64,000 bases of DNA, taken from positions 12,524,001 through 12,588,000 of the forward strand of contig CM033113.1 in NCBI GenBank assembly GCA_019321725.1. The letters run 5' to 3'. The notes below the pieces were generated by a model. It made no database searches, was not told the DNA's origin, and saw only the letters and a program-made list of their open reading frames with translations. The position numbers and the translations under genes are program-made. Shown here piece after piece: positions 1 through 10,989 of the stretch; position 1 is the first letter of the stretch, and each line of letters begins with the position of its first letter. The DNA comes from Paulownia fortunei. Its lineage: Eukaryota; Streptophyta; Magnoliopsida; Lamiales; Paulowniaceae.

Positions 1-223
1 AGTAAAGAGTTGTGATTGAAATACAAAAATTGCTATTAGTAGCACCACAATTCAAATTCTTCAACATTTCAACCAAGTTTTTGGTTTCTTTTGATTTTTT
101 TCTCCTTTTGTCATTACCTACAAAATTTCAAACTAAATACATAAAAAGTATAAAAAATACTTGGAAACAAACCAAATGTTAATCAAAAGGTATATGAATT
201 ATTGGTATAAAACCAACTTATCA
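1..223 (-). repeat. Partial 3' LTR (U3 end) of the Athila-type element
   Basis: On the minus strand the LTR begins TGATAAGTTGG at 223, directly after a polypurine tract, and runs off the left edge of the window. Related but diverged sequence occurs at the right end of the solo LTR at 38485-40914, where the order of short blocks ending in a TATACC-like stretch near the LTR start is the same. Only the U3 side is visible, so its length and age cannot be judged. Confidence 0.75.
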
Positions 224-242
224 AATACCCCCAAACTTGAAG
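224..242 (-). other. Polypurine tract of the Athila-type element
   Basis: On the minus strand, CTTCAAGTTTGGGGGTATT lies directly upstream of the LTR start TGATAAG. A G-rich run next to a TG-starting LTR is the expected primer site for plus-strand DNA synthesis. Confidence 0.7.
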
Positions 243-1733
243 ATTTGTTTGTCCTCAAACATTAAATATGAAATTCTCAATAACAATCCCTCTATGAATT
301 AGGTAACCAAAGTTGACAAAGATTTTTTTTTTTTTGTTTTTCATCTCATCTCAAAAGATTAGAAAAATATACTAAGTTTACATATTAACATGCATATTGG
401 TTTCACTTAACTTCATGGTCTTGTGTGTATGAGTGTGAAAGTAGTAGTTTATCAAATTTAATTTATCATCTGGATAGGTTTATAAAGCCAACTACTCATA
501 TTTGATCCACTTTTGAAGTTTTACCAAACTCCATAGGCTTATTTTTCACACTAGTCTCCACTAATGTAGGTAGATCATAGCATCAAATATCAAAAGGACT
601 TTCAAAGCTTGTATTGTGAGGTTTGGGTAATGGTGAAAATATATGAAAATTGTAGCTAAAATTTACCCATTTTACACAATTATACTAGAACCTTCGTGAA
701 TGAACACCAACTTATTCATCAATCCCTTCATTTTTCTTTATTGAACATCACATTCTTCTTTTTTCTGATCTTGGATTACCTTCAAACTTATTTCTTTTGT
801 TGTATGCAACGGGGTTCTATTTGTTTTAGGGAGTTTAAATTATACACTTCAATTCATAATCTCTTCATTTTTATCTTTTTTCAATCTTTTCTTCTTTTTT
901 ATTTTTTGCTTCTTTTTTTTTAATACAACAATTCATTTAAAAATGATTGTGTAAATGAGATGAAAAATGGTAGAATATTAGATTTTTTTTTCCATAAAGT
1001 TGGATAATGTGTATAGGGTATCCAAAGAATTATTTCAATATGCTCAAGAGGGGACATTAGGGAATAATTCAAGTATAGATTGGCTTGAAATACTTAAATG
1101 GTCCAAAAATGGCCTAAATCATTTCCTTAATACTATGCCACCTAAGATTTCGCCTCAACTAGAGATCAAGCAAGTTCTAGAGGTTGGTGGGATCATTTAG
1201 AAAATAATTACACCTTATAAACTATCTCTAAACAATTAAATGTAACTTAACAAACTACTTAATATATCAAGATTCACAAAATCTCAAAAAGTAAATAAAA
1301 CCAATTTTTGATGTTTAGACATGTAAACAAACATATATATTCTAATATTCACTTTTTTTTTACATACACAATGTTGATCACTAAACTTGACAATCAATAA
1401 ACTAAATAAAAAAATAAACCAAAACAAGCTACAAATAAGCGTTAAATGTCTCAAACAACAAGGCAATTATCCTAACCCCCCCCCCCCCAAAAAAAAACTT
1501 AATATAAGCATTGTTCTCAATGATTGAGAGAATTGTAAAATTAGAGAACTTTCCTAAAAATGGGTAGTGTTCTTTCGGAATTAAAACCCTACTATTTTAT
1601 TTTATTTTTGTATTTTCAGCATTTACCCTGCAAAAATGAGTAAAATATCAAAGAACAATATCATGATATAAAACAACACACTAATAACAAGAAATAAATC
1701 AATGCACACGAAAACAAGAAAAGAGAGCTTGGG
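243..1733 (-). other. 3' noncoding region with hairpin and G-tract
   Basis: No credible coding sequence lies here. A short open frame at 1000-1200 on the plus strand has no recognisable similarity and is antisense to the element. Just after pol (minus strand) there is a small inverted repeat CATTG-AGAA-CAATG at 1509-1522, followed by a T run and a 13-base G run (C13 at 1476-1488 on the plus strand). The same arrangement of hairpin, T-rich spacer and G-tract recurs at 24715-24753 in the second Athila-type element and, weaker, near 63790-63830. At 1734-1756 the inverted repeat around TTGGGAGGCAACCCAA, common after pol in this lineage, is also present. Confidence 0.6.
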
Positions 1734-1839
1734 TTGCCTCCCAAGAAGCGTTTTGTTTAAAGTCTTTAGCTAGACTAAAATCGAATACCTTATGTTGCTT
1801 CCCCAAGTGGAAGATTAGACATCTTTCAAATTTTATTTC

Positions 1840-2960
1840 TGTAATAATGTTTCAACCTTTCACCATTGATACAAAATAATTAGTCATCCTTACCTTTGAG
1901 CTCAACTTCCCCAAATAGAAATATCTTGTTGACAATGAAGGGACCGAACCATCTAGATTTCAATTTTTTTAGAAAAAGTTTTAATCTAGAATCGAAAAGT
2001 AACACAAGTTGTCCGGGTTGAAATTCCCTTCTAAAGATCATTTTGTCATGTCATTGTTTTGTTTTTTCTTTATAGATTTTTACATTTTCATAGGCATCAA
2101 ACCTAAATTCCTCCATTTCATTGAGTTGCAACAATCTTTTTTCTCCAATTGCTTTTGTATCTTAATTTAATTATTATACAACATAATATGCTCTATGTTC
2201 TAGCTCAATAGGGAGGTGAAAGCTTTTTCATAAACTAATCGATAAGGAGACATACCTATAGGAGTTTTATATGCTGTGCGGTATGCCCATAATGCATCAT
2301 CAAGCTTATGTGCCCAATCCTTTCGATGAATGCTTACATTTTCTCAAGGATTTGCTTCACTTCTCGTTTTGAGATTTTGGCTTGTCCATTTGATTGAGGA
2401 TGGTATTCAAGAGCTACCTTGTGTCTTACACCATACTTAGTCAAAAGGTTATTAAACATTTTATGGCAAAAATGAGAACATTCATCACTTACAATTACTC
2501 TAGGTGTATCAAAACGAGTGAAAATATGTTTGTGCAAGAATTTAAGCACTACTTTGGCATCTTTAGTAGGTGTGGCAATTGCTTCTATCCACTTGGAAAT
2601 ATAATCCACGACAAGCAAAATGTATGATTGACCATTTGATAGAGGAAATGATCCCATAAAGTTAATCCCCCAAACATCAAAGAGTTCAACTTCCATCATG
2701 TTAGTCAAAGGAAGCTCATGGCGTCTAGTAATTGTTCCAACCCTTTGACACTGGTTACATATCTATACAAAAGCATAACAATCCTTAAACAAAGTTGGTC
2801 AATAAAAACTAGATTGTAATACCTTAGAAACTGTCCTTGTAGGTCCACAATGACCACCACATTGGGATGAATGGCAGTGCTTGAGAATTTCATTTGTTTC
2901 CTCTATTGGAATGCATCTCCGAATTAGAGAATCTGAACACCGTTTGAAAAGCAAGGGATC
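1840..2960 (-). pseudogene. Integrase remnant (Athila-type)
   Basis: The zinc-binding part is visible near 2890-2740 (KHCHSSQCGGHCGP, then CNQCQ). The catalytic core follows in an open stretch at 2708-2334 with VELFDVWGINF, VSDECSHF and NGQAKISKREV. The C-terminal part, with REFQPGQLVLLFDSRLKLF and INGERLKHYY, runs on to about 1850. Two of the three catalytic acids are lost: the first Asp is Asn (WGINF) and the Glu is Lys (QAKIS). Stops and frame changes separate the three parts. The element could not integrate with this enzyme. Confidence 0.88.
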
Positions 2961-3049
2961 ATCCCATAGATATGATTTCACATCATGTAAGAATTTTTTA
3001 TTTTGATGATATGTGAGGTCCAAGGGCAATAATCCACCTACAAGATAAT

Positions 3050-3480
3050 TCACAAAATCTGCATACCAAGGAAAATTATCTTTGATTGCCAAAATAAACT
3101 CATTTGGGAAAAATTCTTTAAGTGATCCGCCACCACATTTTCACTTCTCTTCTTAACTTTGATTTCAAGATCAAATTCTTGAAGAAGGAGTATCCACCGG
3201 ATTAGCCTTGGTTTTGCATCCTTTTTGGAAAATAGGTACCTAATAGCAGCATGATCAGTACACACTACCACTTTAGTACCTACAAGATAAGCACAAAATT
3301 TATCAAATTCAAAAATAACAGCTAAAAATTCTTTTTCATTGGTGGTGTAATTTTGTTGAGCATCATCAAGTGTTCAGCTTACATGGTAAATGGCCATGAA
3401 AATTTTATCTTTTCTTTATCCTAACACTTCTCCAATAGCATAATCACTAGCATCATACATGAATTTAAATGGTTAGGTCA
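3050..3480 (-). pseudogene. RNase H remnant (Athila-type)
   Basis: The open stretch at 3271-3050 reads [25 protein letters not shown] and ENVVADHL, the C-terminal half of a Gypsy RNase H. The N-terminal half (3480-3272) is recognisable but carries stops. Sequence just below 3092 continues with the linker to integrase. RNase H removes the RNA strand and cuts the polypurine primer during reverse transcription; this copy is broken. Confidence 0.85.
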
Positions 3481-3599
3481 AATCTAGTACCACCATAATA
3501 GGAGTTGAAATGTAGGCCTTCTTGATGTGATCAAAGGCCTATAAAAAATCAACATTAAAGTCAAATGGCTTATCTTTTTCCAAAAGATTGCACAAAGGT

Positions 3600-4430
3600 T
3601 TTACAATTTTTGAAAAATCTTTAATGAATCTTCTATAAAACCCGACATGTCTCAAAAAACTACAAATAGCTTTCACATTACTTGATGGTGGAAGTTTTTC
3701 AATAGCAATAATTTTTGCTTGGTCTTCCTAAAGTCCTTCGCAAGACACTCGGTGACCCAAAACAATACCTTCTTTTACCATAAAATGGCATTTTTTTCAA
3801 TTTAAAACAAGGTCAGCCTCCTTACATCTCTATCAAAAAAGAGAAAGATTATGTAGACATATATCAAATGATGAGCCAAATACTGAAAAATCATCCATAA
3901 AATTTCCATTATGTTCTCCACTATATCATGAAAAATTATCATCGTGCATCTTTGAAATGTGGCTGGGGCATTACATAATCTAAATGGTATTCTTCAAAAA
4001 GCAAAAATACCATAAGCGCATGTGAATGTTGTTTTCTCTTGATCTTCAGGTGCTATGATAATTTGATTGTACCCCGAATAATCATCAAGAAAATAATAGT
4101 ATTGATACCCTACAAGTCGGTCTAACATTTGATCAATAAATATGAGAGGAAAATAGTCCTTACGAGTAGCTTTGTTGAGTTTTCTATAATCAATAAATAC
4201 TCACCAACCTGTGACCATTTTGTTGGTATTAGTTCATTATTATCATTTTAAATTATGGTCATGCCACCCTTTTTTGGAACTACTTGAACCAAACTCACCC
4301 AAGAACTATCAAAAATTGCATAAATAATTCCAGCATTCAACCATTTCAACACTTCATTTCTTACACCTCTTTCATTGTAAGATTTAGTCTACATTGATAT
4401 TCAATAGATGGTTTGTAAGATTCTTCCATT
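3600..4430 (-). pseudogene. Reverse transcriptase remnant (Athila-type)
   Basis: No long open frame survives, but the family is clear when all three minus frames are read. VSLVQVVPKK appears near 4290, and the catalytic box survives as NFMDDFSVFG around 3910-3870. A conserved downstream stretch on capturing cysteine-containing LKKMPFY follows near 3800. Many stops and several frameshifts interrupt it. The polymerase motif itself (FMDD) is intact, so decay is by frame loss and not by loss of the active site. Confidence 0.82.
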
Positions 4431-4508
4431 AAAATGTTATGCATGATAATTGAAGGACTAATACATTTTAAATCATAAATTGACAACCAATAGCAGATTA
4501 TGCTTTCT

Positions 4509-4772
4509 TTAAACACGAAGCAACTTTTCAACCTCTAAAGGAGATAAGGATGCTAAAACAATTATTGGATAAGTGTTGTTAGCACCTAGAAATTCATACC
4601 GCAAATGCTCGGGAAGTGCTTTCAACTCTGGTGATATTGTTTGTTCCTTGATTATGGAATCTACAATTGTTTCCTTGCATTTATCCTTCTTCAACTCCAC
4701 CTCTCCTGATTCAAGAAAGAGCAAGTAATGCATTAAATCCTCATTATCAATATCATGGTGATTACCTTGCAT
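4509..4772 (-). pseudogene. Protease-RT linker fragment (Athila-type)
   Basis: An open stretch of 87 codons ends with ELKALPEHLRYEFLGANN followed by a short hydrophobic and acidic stretch. The motif LKxLPxHLxYxFLG is the usual linker that precedes reverse transcriptase in Athila-type polyproteins. The same motif is seen on the plus strand at 21455-21500 (LKPLPVNLKYSFLGENE) in the second element. No enzymatic role of its own is known. Confidence 0.75.
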
Positions 4773-4790
4773 TATGGAATGAATGATGCA

Positions 4791-5240
4791 TTACTCTAAA
4801 GGTTTGGTAGGAATTTGTTTGAGAAAATGATCATGTAAGTAAGTTTCTAACATTTCAATCCTATTACAAATATGTGGTTCCTCTTGAAACTTCAATACAC
4901 GATAAATATTAAACATCACTTTATCCTTATTAACTCTTGGAGTTAATTTACTGTATTGCACATCAATCAAAGCACGTCCGGTAGCAAGGAATGGTCGACC
5001 AAGAATTAAAGGAATCTCTTGGTGTTCCTCCATATCTAAACCACAAAATCTGCAGGAAATATAAATTTATCCACTCTTACCAATACATCTTCAACAACTC
5101 CTCTTAGATAGCTGAGAGACCTATCCGCCAATTGCAAGGTGATAGTGGATAACTTGACTTCTCCAATTCCTAGTTTCCTAAAAATAGAAAGTGGCATCAA
5201 ATTAATACTTGCTCCAAGATCACATAATACTTTATCTAAG
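4791..5240 (-). pseudogene. Aspartic protease remnant (Athila-type)
   Basis: The active-site motif is present as DLGASINLMPLSIFRKLGIG near 5230-5170, the form used in this lineage in place of the usual DTG or DSG. The second half continues with LQLADRS, VEDVLVRVDKFIFPADF and then, in an open stretch at 5033-4791, IPLILGRPFLATGRALIDV. A stop replaces the residue after FVV near 5040 and splits the domain. The enzyme would process the Gag-Pol polyprotein. Downstream 60 residues are linker with no clear fold. Confidence 0.85.
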
Positions 5241-5765
5241 AAAGATCCTCCTATAGTATAAGAAATAGTAAAACTCCCTTTTTGAGGTAGTTTTTTTTCT
5301 ATAAAATGGCACTACACTCTTCTGTGAGATTCACAGTTTCAAACTCAATCAATCGCCTTTTTCTTGACATCACATCTTTCATGAATTTGGCGTAGTTGGA
5401 CATTTGCTCAAAAGCATCTGCAAAAGGAATATTAATATGAATTTTCTTGAATATTTTCAAAAAATTTGCAAATTGTGAATCAATCTTTTTCTTTTGAAAT
5501 CTTTGTGGAAAAAGAATGGGAACATTAAATTTAAAAGTTTCAAAGTTAGAAGTAGATTTTAACTTCTCACCCCCTATTTGATCATTTGATTGCCTTCTTC
5601 TTCCTTGGGTTGTTCCTCCATAGGACTTTAACCAGACGTGCTTTCCATTGGCTTATCAATGTTGAAACATTTCATTTCCGGCCCCTTGATTTTAGTTCCA
5701 CTTTGAAGTTGGATGGCTTTGTAATGCTCCCTTGGATTGATTTCCGTATCACTTGGAAAGTTTCC
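5241..5765 (-). pseudogene. Gag-protease spacer of the Athila-type element
   Basis: Minus-strand reading shows broken stretches typical of the region between Gag and protease in this lineage, including a Lys/Arg-rich part near 5480 and the KFMKDVMSRKR-like piece near 5370. Stops are frequent. I assign no function; it is placed by position between gag (5766-6655) and the protease active site at 5230. Confidence 0.55.
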
Positions 5766-6655
5766 TTAATATTTTTTAGCATTAAATTCAGTAGCAAACT
5801 GTCCAATTTGAGTCTCCATTGATTTTATTTGAGCTCCTAAACTTGAAGCTACCTGCCCCAATTGAGTCTCAATGTTGTCTATCCTTGTTTCATCCCTATT
5901 GTATCGGGCTCTTGTCTCGCGAATGAAAGTGCTAATCAAATCCTCCAAAGATGTCTTGTTCTCACCTACTTGAGGATTGAAATATGGTGGATTGTTGTAA
6001 CTTGGTGGGGGTTGAAGCACATTTTGATTATTGGTGTAGGAAAAATTCTTATGATTTCTAAGCCCCGGATGGTAATGAGTCGGTAATTGATTTTTTATTA
6101 AATTAAAATTATGGTTATTAACAAAATTTACCTGCTCATTACCTTTGGTTTTCCATCAATGAAGTGTTAGGGGATGCCATGGAATCCATTCTTTGAGAAG
6201 CTCCATTAGAATTCCAAACTGCAAAATGATTAGAAAGAGTAGAAATTTGTGCAGCTAATTGTGTAAATAAATCTACCTCAAGAACACCGGCAATCTTTTT
6301 AATGAAAAACCTCTCAGAATGCCATTGATATCTATTAGTAGTCATCTCTTCCAGCAAAATATGGGCTTCATTTGCGGTCTAAAACATCAAAGTCCCACAT
6401 GCGGCAGCATTTATTATAGTTTGAGTTTGCCTATTCAAACCATTGTAGAAGTATTGCACCTACTGCTAATCCTCATAACTATGTTGAGGACACTTTCTCA
6501 TAAAATCTTTAAACATCTCCCAAGCTTCATAGAGTGGTTCAAAGTCTTGTTGGCGAAATTGAACTTTCTCACTCTTGAGTTGAAGTGTCTTGCTTGGTGG
6601 AAAGTACTTAGCAAGGAATTTTCATGTCAAGTCATTCCAACTCGTTATTCAAAAT
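5766..6655 (-). pseudogene. gag remnant (Athila-type), 5'-truncated
   Basis: From 6650 downward the minus strand reads KFLAKYFPPSKT, FRQQDFEPLYEAWE, FYNGLNRQTQTIINAA and LLEEMTTNRYQWHSE, which together are the retrotransposon Gag core of Athila-type elements. A later part (6020-5766) carries the coiled-coil-like VASSLGAQIKSMETQIGQFA. The protein would form the virus-like particle shell. It is interrupted by stops at about 6470 and by frame changes. The 5' third of gag, the leader, the primer-binding site and the 5' LTR are missing; the sequence changes character near 6655. Confidence 0.85.
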
Positions 6656-6768
6656 CAAATCAGAAACACCGCAACCACTAGTCCATCACCACCAACTGCC
6701 TACCACCAGCCCGCCGCCCGCTACCCACTACCAAGCAGCATCCTCATCCTCCTTCTTCTTCAAAATCC
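6656..6768 (+). other. GC-richer segment of unknown origin, left half of the Copia target
   Basis: This 113-bp segment has unusual Pro/Ala-type triplets (cca, gcc, ccg) and lies between the truncated gag and the Copia LTR. Its last five bases AATCC are the left target duplication, so it was once joined to 13414 onward. The joined sequence becomes pyrimidine-rich. No product recognised. Confidence 0.5.
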
Positions 6769-7207
6769 TGTTGGAATTAATTTCTTAATATGGACTTACA
6801 TATTTAAACAACAATTATAATGTAGGCTGCCTAATTTGATAGAGTCAAATAAGTGATCTACCATATGAGACTCTAGAAATATCTTTAGGGTATGGACTTT
6901 GTAATGTATAGAGATCTAATACTAGTCAAATTCAAGATTGGATTCTTTTTTACCTAGTATATAAAGAACATTATAGGTTATGGTCTCCAAGTCATATCAT
7001 ACAATATTGCTCTTCTCCTCTTTCCGATCTCAGAGAGAGACCCATTGAGCATTCTAAGTTGATTTGATTGTGGAAGACGTATACCCCAAGTACTTTCATT
7101 GTTATGGATTCAGGTATGCTTTCGATTTATAATTAAAGAATTTCTCGATAATTTACATGACGATTCTGGATTATGATTATTGAATTATATTATATTAAAG
7201 TCTAACA
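6769..7207 (+). repeat. 5' LTR of the Copia element
   Basis: 439 bp, TGTTGG...CTAACA, with a TATATAAAG promoter box at 6958-6966, which would place the transcription start about 30 bases further on. It matches 12966-13408 with about 20 substitutions and a 4-bp indel counted by eye. Confidence 0.95.
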
Positions 7208-7209
7208 AG

Positions 7210-7223
7210 TGGTATCAGAGCAG
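7210..7223 (+). other. Primer-binding site (initiator tRNA-Met type)
   Basis: TGGTATCAGAGCAG lies two bases after the 5' LTR end. This is the complement of the plant initiator tRNA-Met 3' end, the usual primer of Copia minus-strand synthesis. Confidence 0.92.
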
Positions 7224-8489
7224 GTCATGATAGATTATCAAGAATTATTTAGTTCTTCTTTTGTGATTATATTCAGTTTTTATAATCGTAATTAAAAGAA
7301 AAATTTGAAAATAATTTTGTGAAAAATTATAAATTAAGATCAGTAAATTTTTTTGGAATTATGATTTTCAAACTTTTGAATATAGATTCTGCTTTGCTGA
7401 TTCTGATTGATTTTTGATTGAGATTGATTCTTCAACATGGATTAAGTTACTGATGTATTTAGAATTAAAAAAATAAAAATAAAAATGTTGAGGATGATTT
7501 TCTGGAAACAATTATGAATTCAGTCATGACATACTGCTTGGATTATGATGCATGTTAATTGAAAGAATTCAATTAAGATAAATCTATCTTATTTCAAGAT
7601 AATGGGTTGTTTACTGTTGGTGTAAAACTAAATCAAAAATCTTACACCAAACCTTACACCAAGTCATAAACAGAATAGCTCGCCATTTGGTTCTTTACGG
7701 TGGCGATAATGAAGAATGGGCCTTCTATTTTGTTCTGTTTTGTGGTTTGGTAGATTATGATATAATTGTAATTAGATTAAAAGCTAATTATAGTTTAGAC
7801 CTAATTTTGAAATTAAGCTTTAATTTGGGCCTAATTTTTTAATTACTCTTTGTTTTGTTTGGGCTCAAGAATTATTTGATTTGGGCCTTAATTATGAAGA
7901 ATTTTTTAGTCCAATTTATTTTGGGCTTAATTTAGTTGGAAATTCGGATTTAAAGCCTATTTGGTTTTCTGACTTTAAATCAAAATAAAGACTAAAGATA
8001 TGATTTGGGCTCACATTGGATAACATAAAATGTTGGTTTTAACTTTTTTATTTAATCCCATTTTGTCAAATATTTCAAAATTAATTGAATGAAGCAATAA
8101 GTTGCCAAAGTAACCTCTATTGTATAAATTTAATTATTTTGAAATATTATGATGTGTGTGTTTGTTATTTATGCGAATAATAATCGGCCTAAAGAAATAT
8201 TATTGTTTGGCCAAATAATAAATTACCTGTGGTAATAAGTATGTGATGATTATTAGGTTTCTATGTGAACAATAAGTCGGTCCAAAGAAAAATTTATTAT
8301 TTTACATGACTAATTGTTAATATTTGATTACTGCATTGAGAATACCACTTACAGTTGATATTTTTATCCAAAGACTAAATGTCAATGTTGTGTTAGGTAT
8401 CTGGTTCTGGAGCCCACCATTAATTGATTATGTCATGCATATATATGAATTTCATAATTATGTTATGACATGAATATTGATTGTGAGTA
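7224..8489 (+). other. Copia 5' leader
   Basis: About 1.27 kb of AT-rich sequence lies between the primer-binding site and gag. It holds no open frame of interest. It contains stretches of repeated TTTGGGC-type words at 7795-8010. This is a long leader for a Copia element. Confidence 0.6.
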
Positions 8490-9300
8490 TTTTATTTTGT
8501 TCTCCATTCAGCTTCTGCTTCTGCTTCTGCAATATCTGCCAACATTAATTCTATTCATCTGTTGAGTGGCACAAACTTTAAGAATTGGAAAGATAACATG
8601 ATGATTGTTCTTGGTTGCATGGACGTTGACCTTGCGCTTAGAATAGAACGACTTCCCATTCTCACTGATAAAAGTTCCTCTGTGGGTAAAAGGGACTTAG
8701 AAAAGTGGGATCGTTCTAATCGCATGAGTCTGATGATCATGAAACATTCCATTCCAGAGACCTTCAGGGGCACTATGTCTGAGGAGGATAGTGCCAAGAA
8801 GTTCCTTGAGGATATTGAAAAACATTTTGCAAAAAACAAAAAGGCTTAAACAAGCACGCTTTTAGCTAATCTTGTTTTAATGAGGTATAAAGAAAAAGGG
8901 AACATAAGGAGTACATCATGGAGATGTCTAATCTTGCTTCAAAACTAAAAACACTAAAGTTAGAGCTGTCTGAGGATTTGCTCGTGCATTTAGTTTTGAT
9001 ATCTCTTCCTGCACAATACAGTCAGTTTAAAGTAAGTTACAACACCCAAAAGGATAAATAGACTCTTAATGAGCTTATATCTCACTATGTGCAAGAAGAA
9101 GAAAGAATTAAGCGAGAAAGGACTGAAAGTGCTCACTTGGCAACTACCCTTCAGGATAGAAAAAGAAAAAAGGGAAAGCAAGCTGCAGTTGGGGCACCAC
9201 AGCCAAAGGTGCAAAAGAAACAGAATTCAGGATTCAACTGTTACTTTTGCAGGTAACCTAGGCATATGAAAAATGATTGTCCCAAATATGCTGCATGGCG
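8490..9300 (+). pseudogene. Copia gag remnant with broken zinc knuckle
   Basis: The open stretch 8562-8849 reads HLLSGTNFKNWKDNMM-type Gag (LSGTNFKNWK, LALRIERLP, SLMIMKHSIPETFRGTM). A stop at 8847 and a frame change near 8885 follow, then KLKTLKLELSEDLLVHLVLI. The CCHC zinc knuckle near 9239-9285 reads CYFCR, stop, PRHMKNDC: the cysteines and histidine remain, but a stop has replaced the residue after the second Cys. Gag would package the element RNA. Confidence 0.88.
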
Positions 9301-9790
9301 TGTTAAGAAAGGTATGATTCTCATTTTGGTTTCTTCTGAAGTTAATTTAATTTCTGTACCTAGACACACTTGGTGGATAGATTCGAATGCTAATACTCAC
9401 ATAAGTGTGTCTATGCAATGTTGCATGTGGAGCCGAAAGCCAAATGATGCTGAAAGATGTATTTGTGTGGGCGATGGCAAAGCAGCTGCGGTTGAGGCTA
9501 TAGGGACTTTTAGGTTATTGTTGAAGACTGGTTGTTTTTTGGATTTGAAAGAGACATTTACTGTTCCGTCATTTAGACAAAATTTGATTTCTATTTCTAC
9601 TTTGGACAAATTTGGTTATTCTTGTTCATTTGGAAATAATAAATTTAGTCTTTTTCAAAGTTCAAATCTTGTTGGTACCAGTTCTTTATCTTTAAGTGAT
9701 AACCTATATTTGTTTGATACAATTACCTCATATAATAAAACATTACATACTAGTTCTTGTGGTACGAAATGAAAATTAACCAATGAGAAT
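9301..9790 (+). pseudogene. Copia protease region
   Basis: The open stretch 9266-9772 covers the end of the zinc knuckle and the protease. The active-site loop, normally DSGATxH in this family, reads DSNANTHIS near 9378-9400, so the Gly after Asp-Ser is Asn. Downstream residues (VGDGKAAAVEAIGTFRLLL, PSFRQNLISISTLDKFGY) are normal for a Copia protease and the linker to integrase. The frame ends at a stop at 9770-9772, just before the integrase zinc finger. Confidence 0.85.
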
Positions 9791-9796
9791 TCCGCT

Positions 9797-10944
9797 ATGG
9801 TATGGCACAAACGCTTAGGACATATCTCTAAACAAAGAATTGAAAGACTTGTGTCTGATGGAATTCTTGATCCTCTTGATTTGACAGATTTCAAAGTTTT
9901 TGTTCAGTGTATAAAGGGAAAACTGACAAACATTAAGAAATTAGGAGCCAATAGAAGTTCAAATGTCTTAGAACTAATTCATACTAATATTTGTGGACCA
10001 TTTCCTATGGCATCTGGGAATGGCCAATAATATTTTATTATGTTCATAGACGATTATTCATGTTATGGGTACCTATATTTGATTCATGAGAAATCTCAAT
10101 CTCTGGACGTATTTAAGGCCTTTAAAGCTGAAGTTGAAAACCAACTTCGCAAAAGGATTAAAGTTGTTAAATCTGATCGTAGTGGTGAATACTATGGTAG
10201 ATATGACGGATTAGGAGAACAATTTTCAGGACCTTTCGCAAAGTTCCTAGAAGAATGCAGTATCGTCCCACAGTACACCATGCCAGGCACTCCTAGAATA
10301 AATGTGTTGTTGAGAGACGAAATAGAATGCTTAAGGATATGGTGAGAAGTATGATCAGTCATTCTTCCTTACCAAAATCCCTCTAGGGAGAGGCACTAAA
10401 AACTACAGCATATATACTTAATAGGGTTCCTAGTAAAGCAGTAGCTAAAACCCCTTATGAACTATAGACAGGCAAAAAGCTTAGTATTAGGCATTTACGT
10501 GTTTGGGGTTGTCCATCTAAGGCAAGGCCCTATAGGCCTAATGAAAAGAAACTGGACGTAAGAACAATAAGCTGCTACTTTGTTGGGTACTCTAAATGGT
10601 CAAGGGGTTATAATTTTTATGATCCCTCAACTAGATCCCTTTTTGAGATAGGAAATGCGAGATTCCTTGAAGAAGTTGAGTTTGGGAAGGAAGATAAAGT
10701 TCGCGACATTGTCTTTGAAGAGGAATTTATTTCTCTTCCTATAGTTGCTATTGATAATGATCAGGCTTCTATTCCTGGAATTATTAAAGATGCAAATCCA
10801 GATTGTCATGATAATATTGAGGAACTTCCTATCCAAAATGAAGAACAAACTCAACAACCGCAAAGAGAAATGCCATTGAGAAGATCCACTAGAGAAAGAA
10901 GAAGTGCGATTTTGGATGACTATCGTATTTCTTCAGGAACATGA
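9797..10944 (+). pseudogene. Copia integrase remnant
   Basis: The zinc-binding part starts WHKRLGHISKQRIERL; the first Cys of the expected CxxC pair is lost (KVFVQCIKGK). The catalytic core begins ELIHTNICGPF, where the first catalytic Asp has become Asn. The second Asp is in VKSDRSGEYY. Stops fall at 10028 and 10344 and inside the following stretch, which in pieces reads PYRPNEKKLD and SCYFVGYSKWSRGY up to a C-terminal RRSTRERRSA near 10890. The enzyme would insert the cDNA; here it is dead. Confidence 0.87.
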
Positions 10945-10989
10945 GTTTGACATAGGAGTGGTGGAAGATGATCCGATCAACTTTCATCA

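Larger units (their letters stand above)
1..6655 (-). mobile_element. Athila-type Ty3/Gypsy retrotransposon, 5'-truncated and inactive
   Basis: Read on the minus strand, this stretch carries gag, a protease with a DLGAS active site, reverse transcriptase, RNase H and integrase in the Gypsy order, then a 1.5-kb 3' noncoding region, a polypurine tract and the first 223 bases of an LTR cut by the window edge. The wording of the domains (for example VELFDVWGINFMGSF in integrase and ILGRPFLATGRALIDV in protease) is typical of the Athila lineage. Every domain carries stops or frameshifts, so it cannot move by itself. The 5' end is lost: gag stops near 6655, where unrelated GC-richer sequence begins. 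Lineage is inferred from domain wording and not from a tree. Confidence 0.9.

Noticed and set aside
1000..1200. 66-codon ORF on the plus strand
   Set aside because: It is antisense in the 3' noncoding region of the Athila element, with no recognised similarity and no support for a promoter or splice sites.
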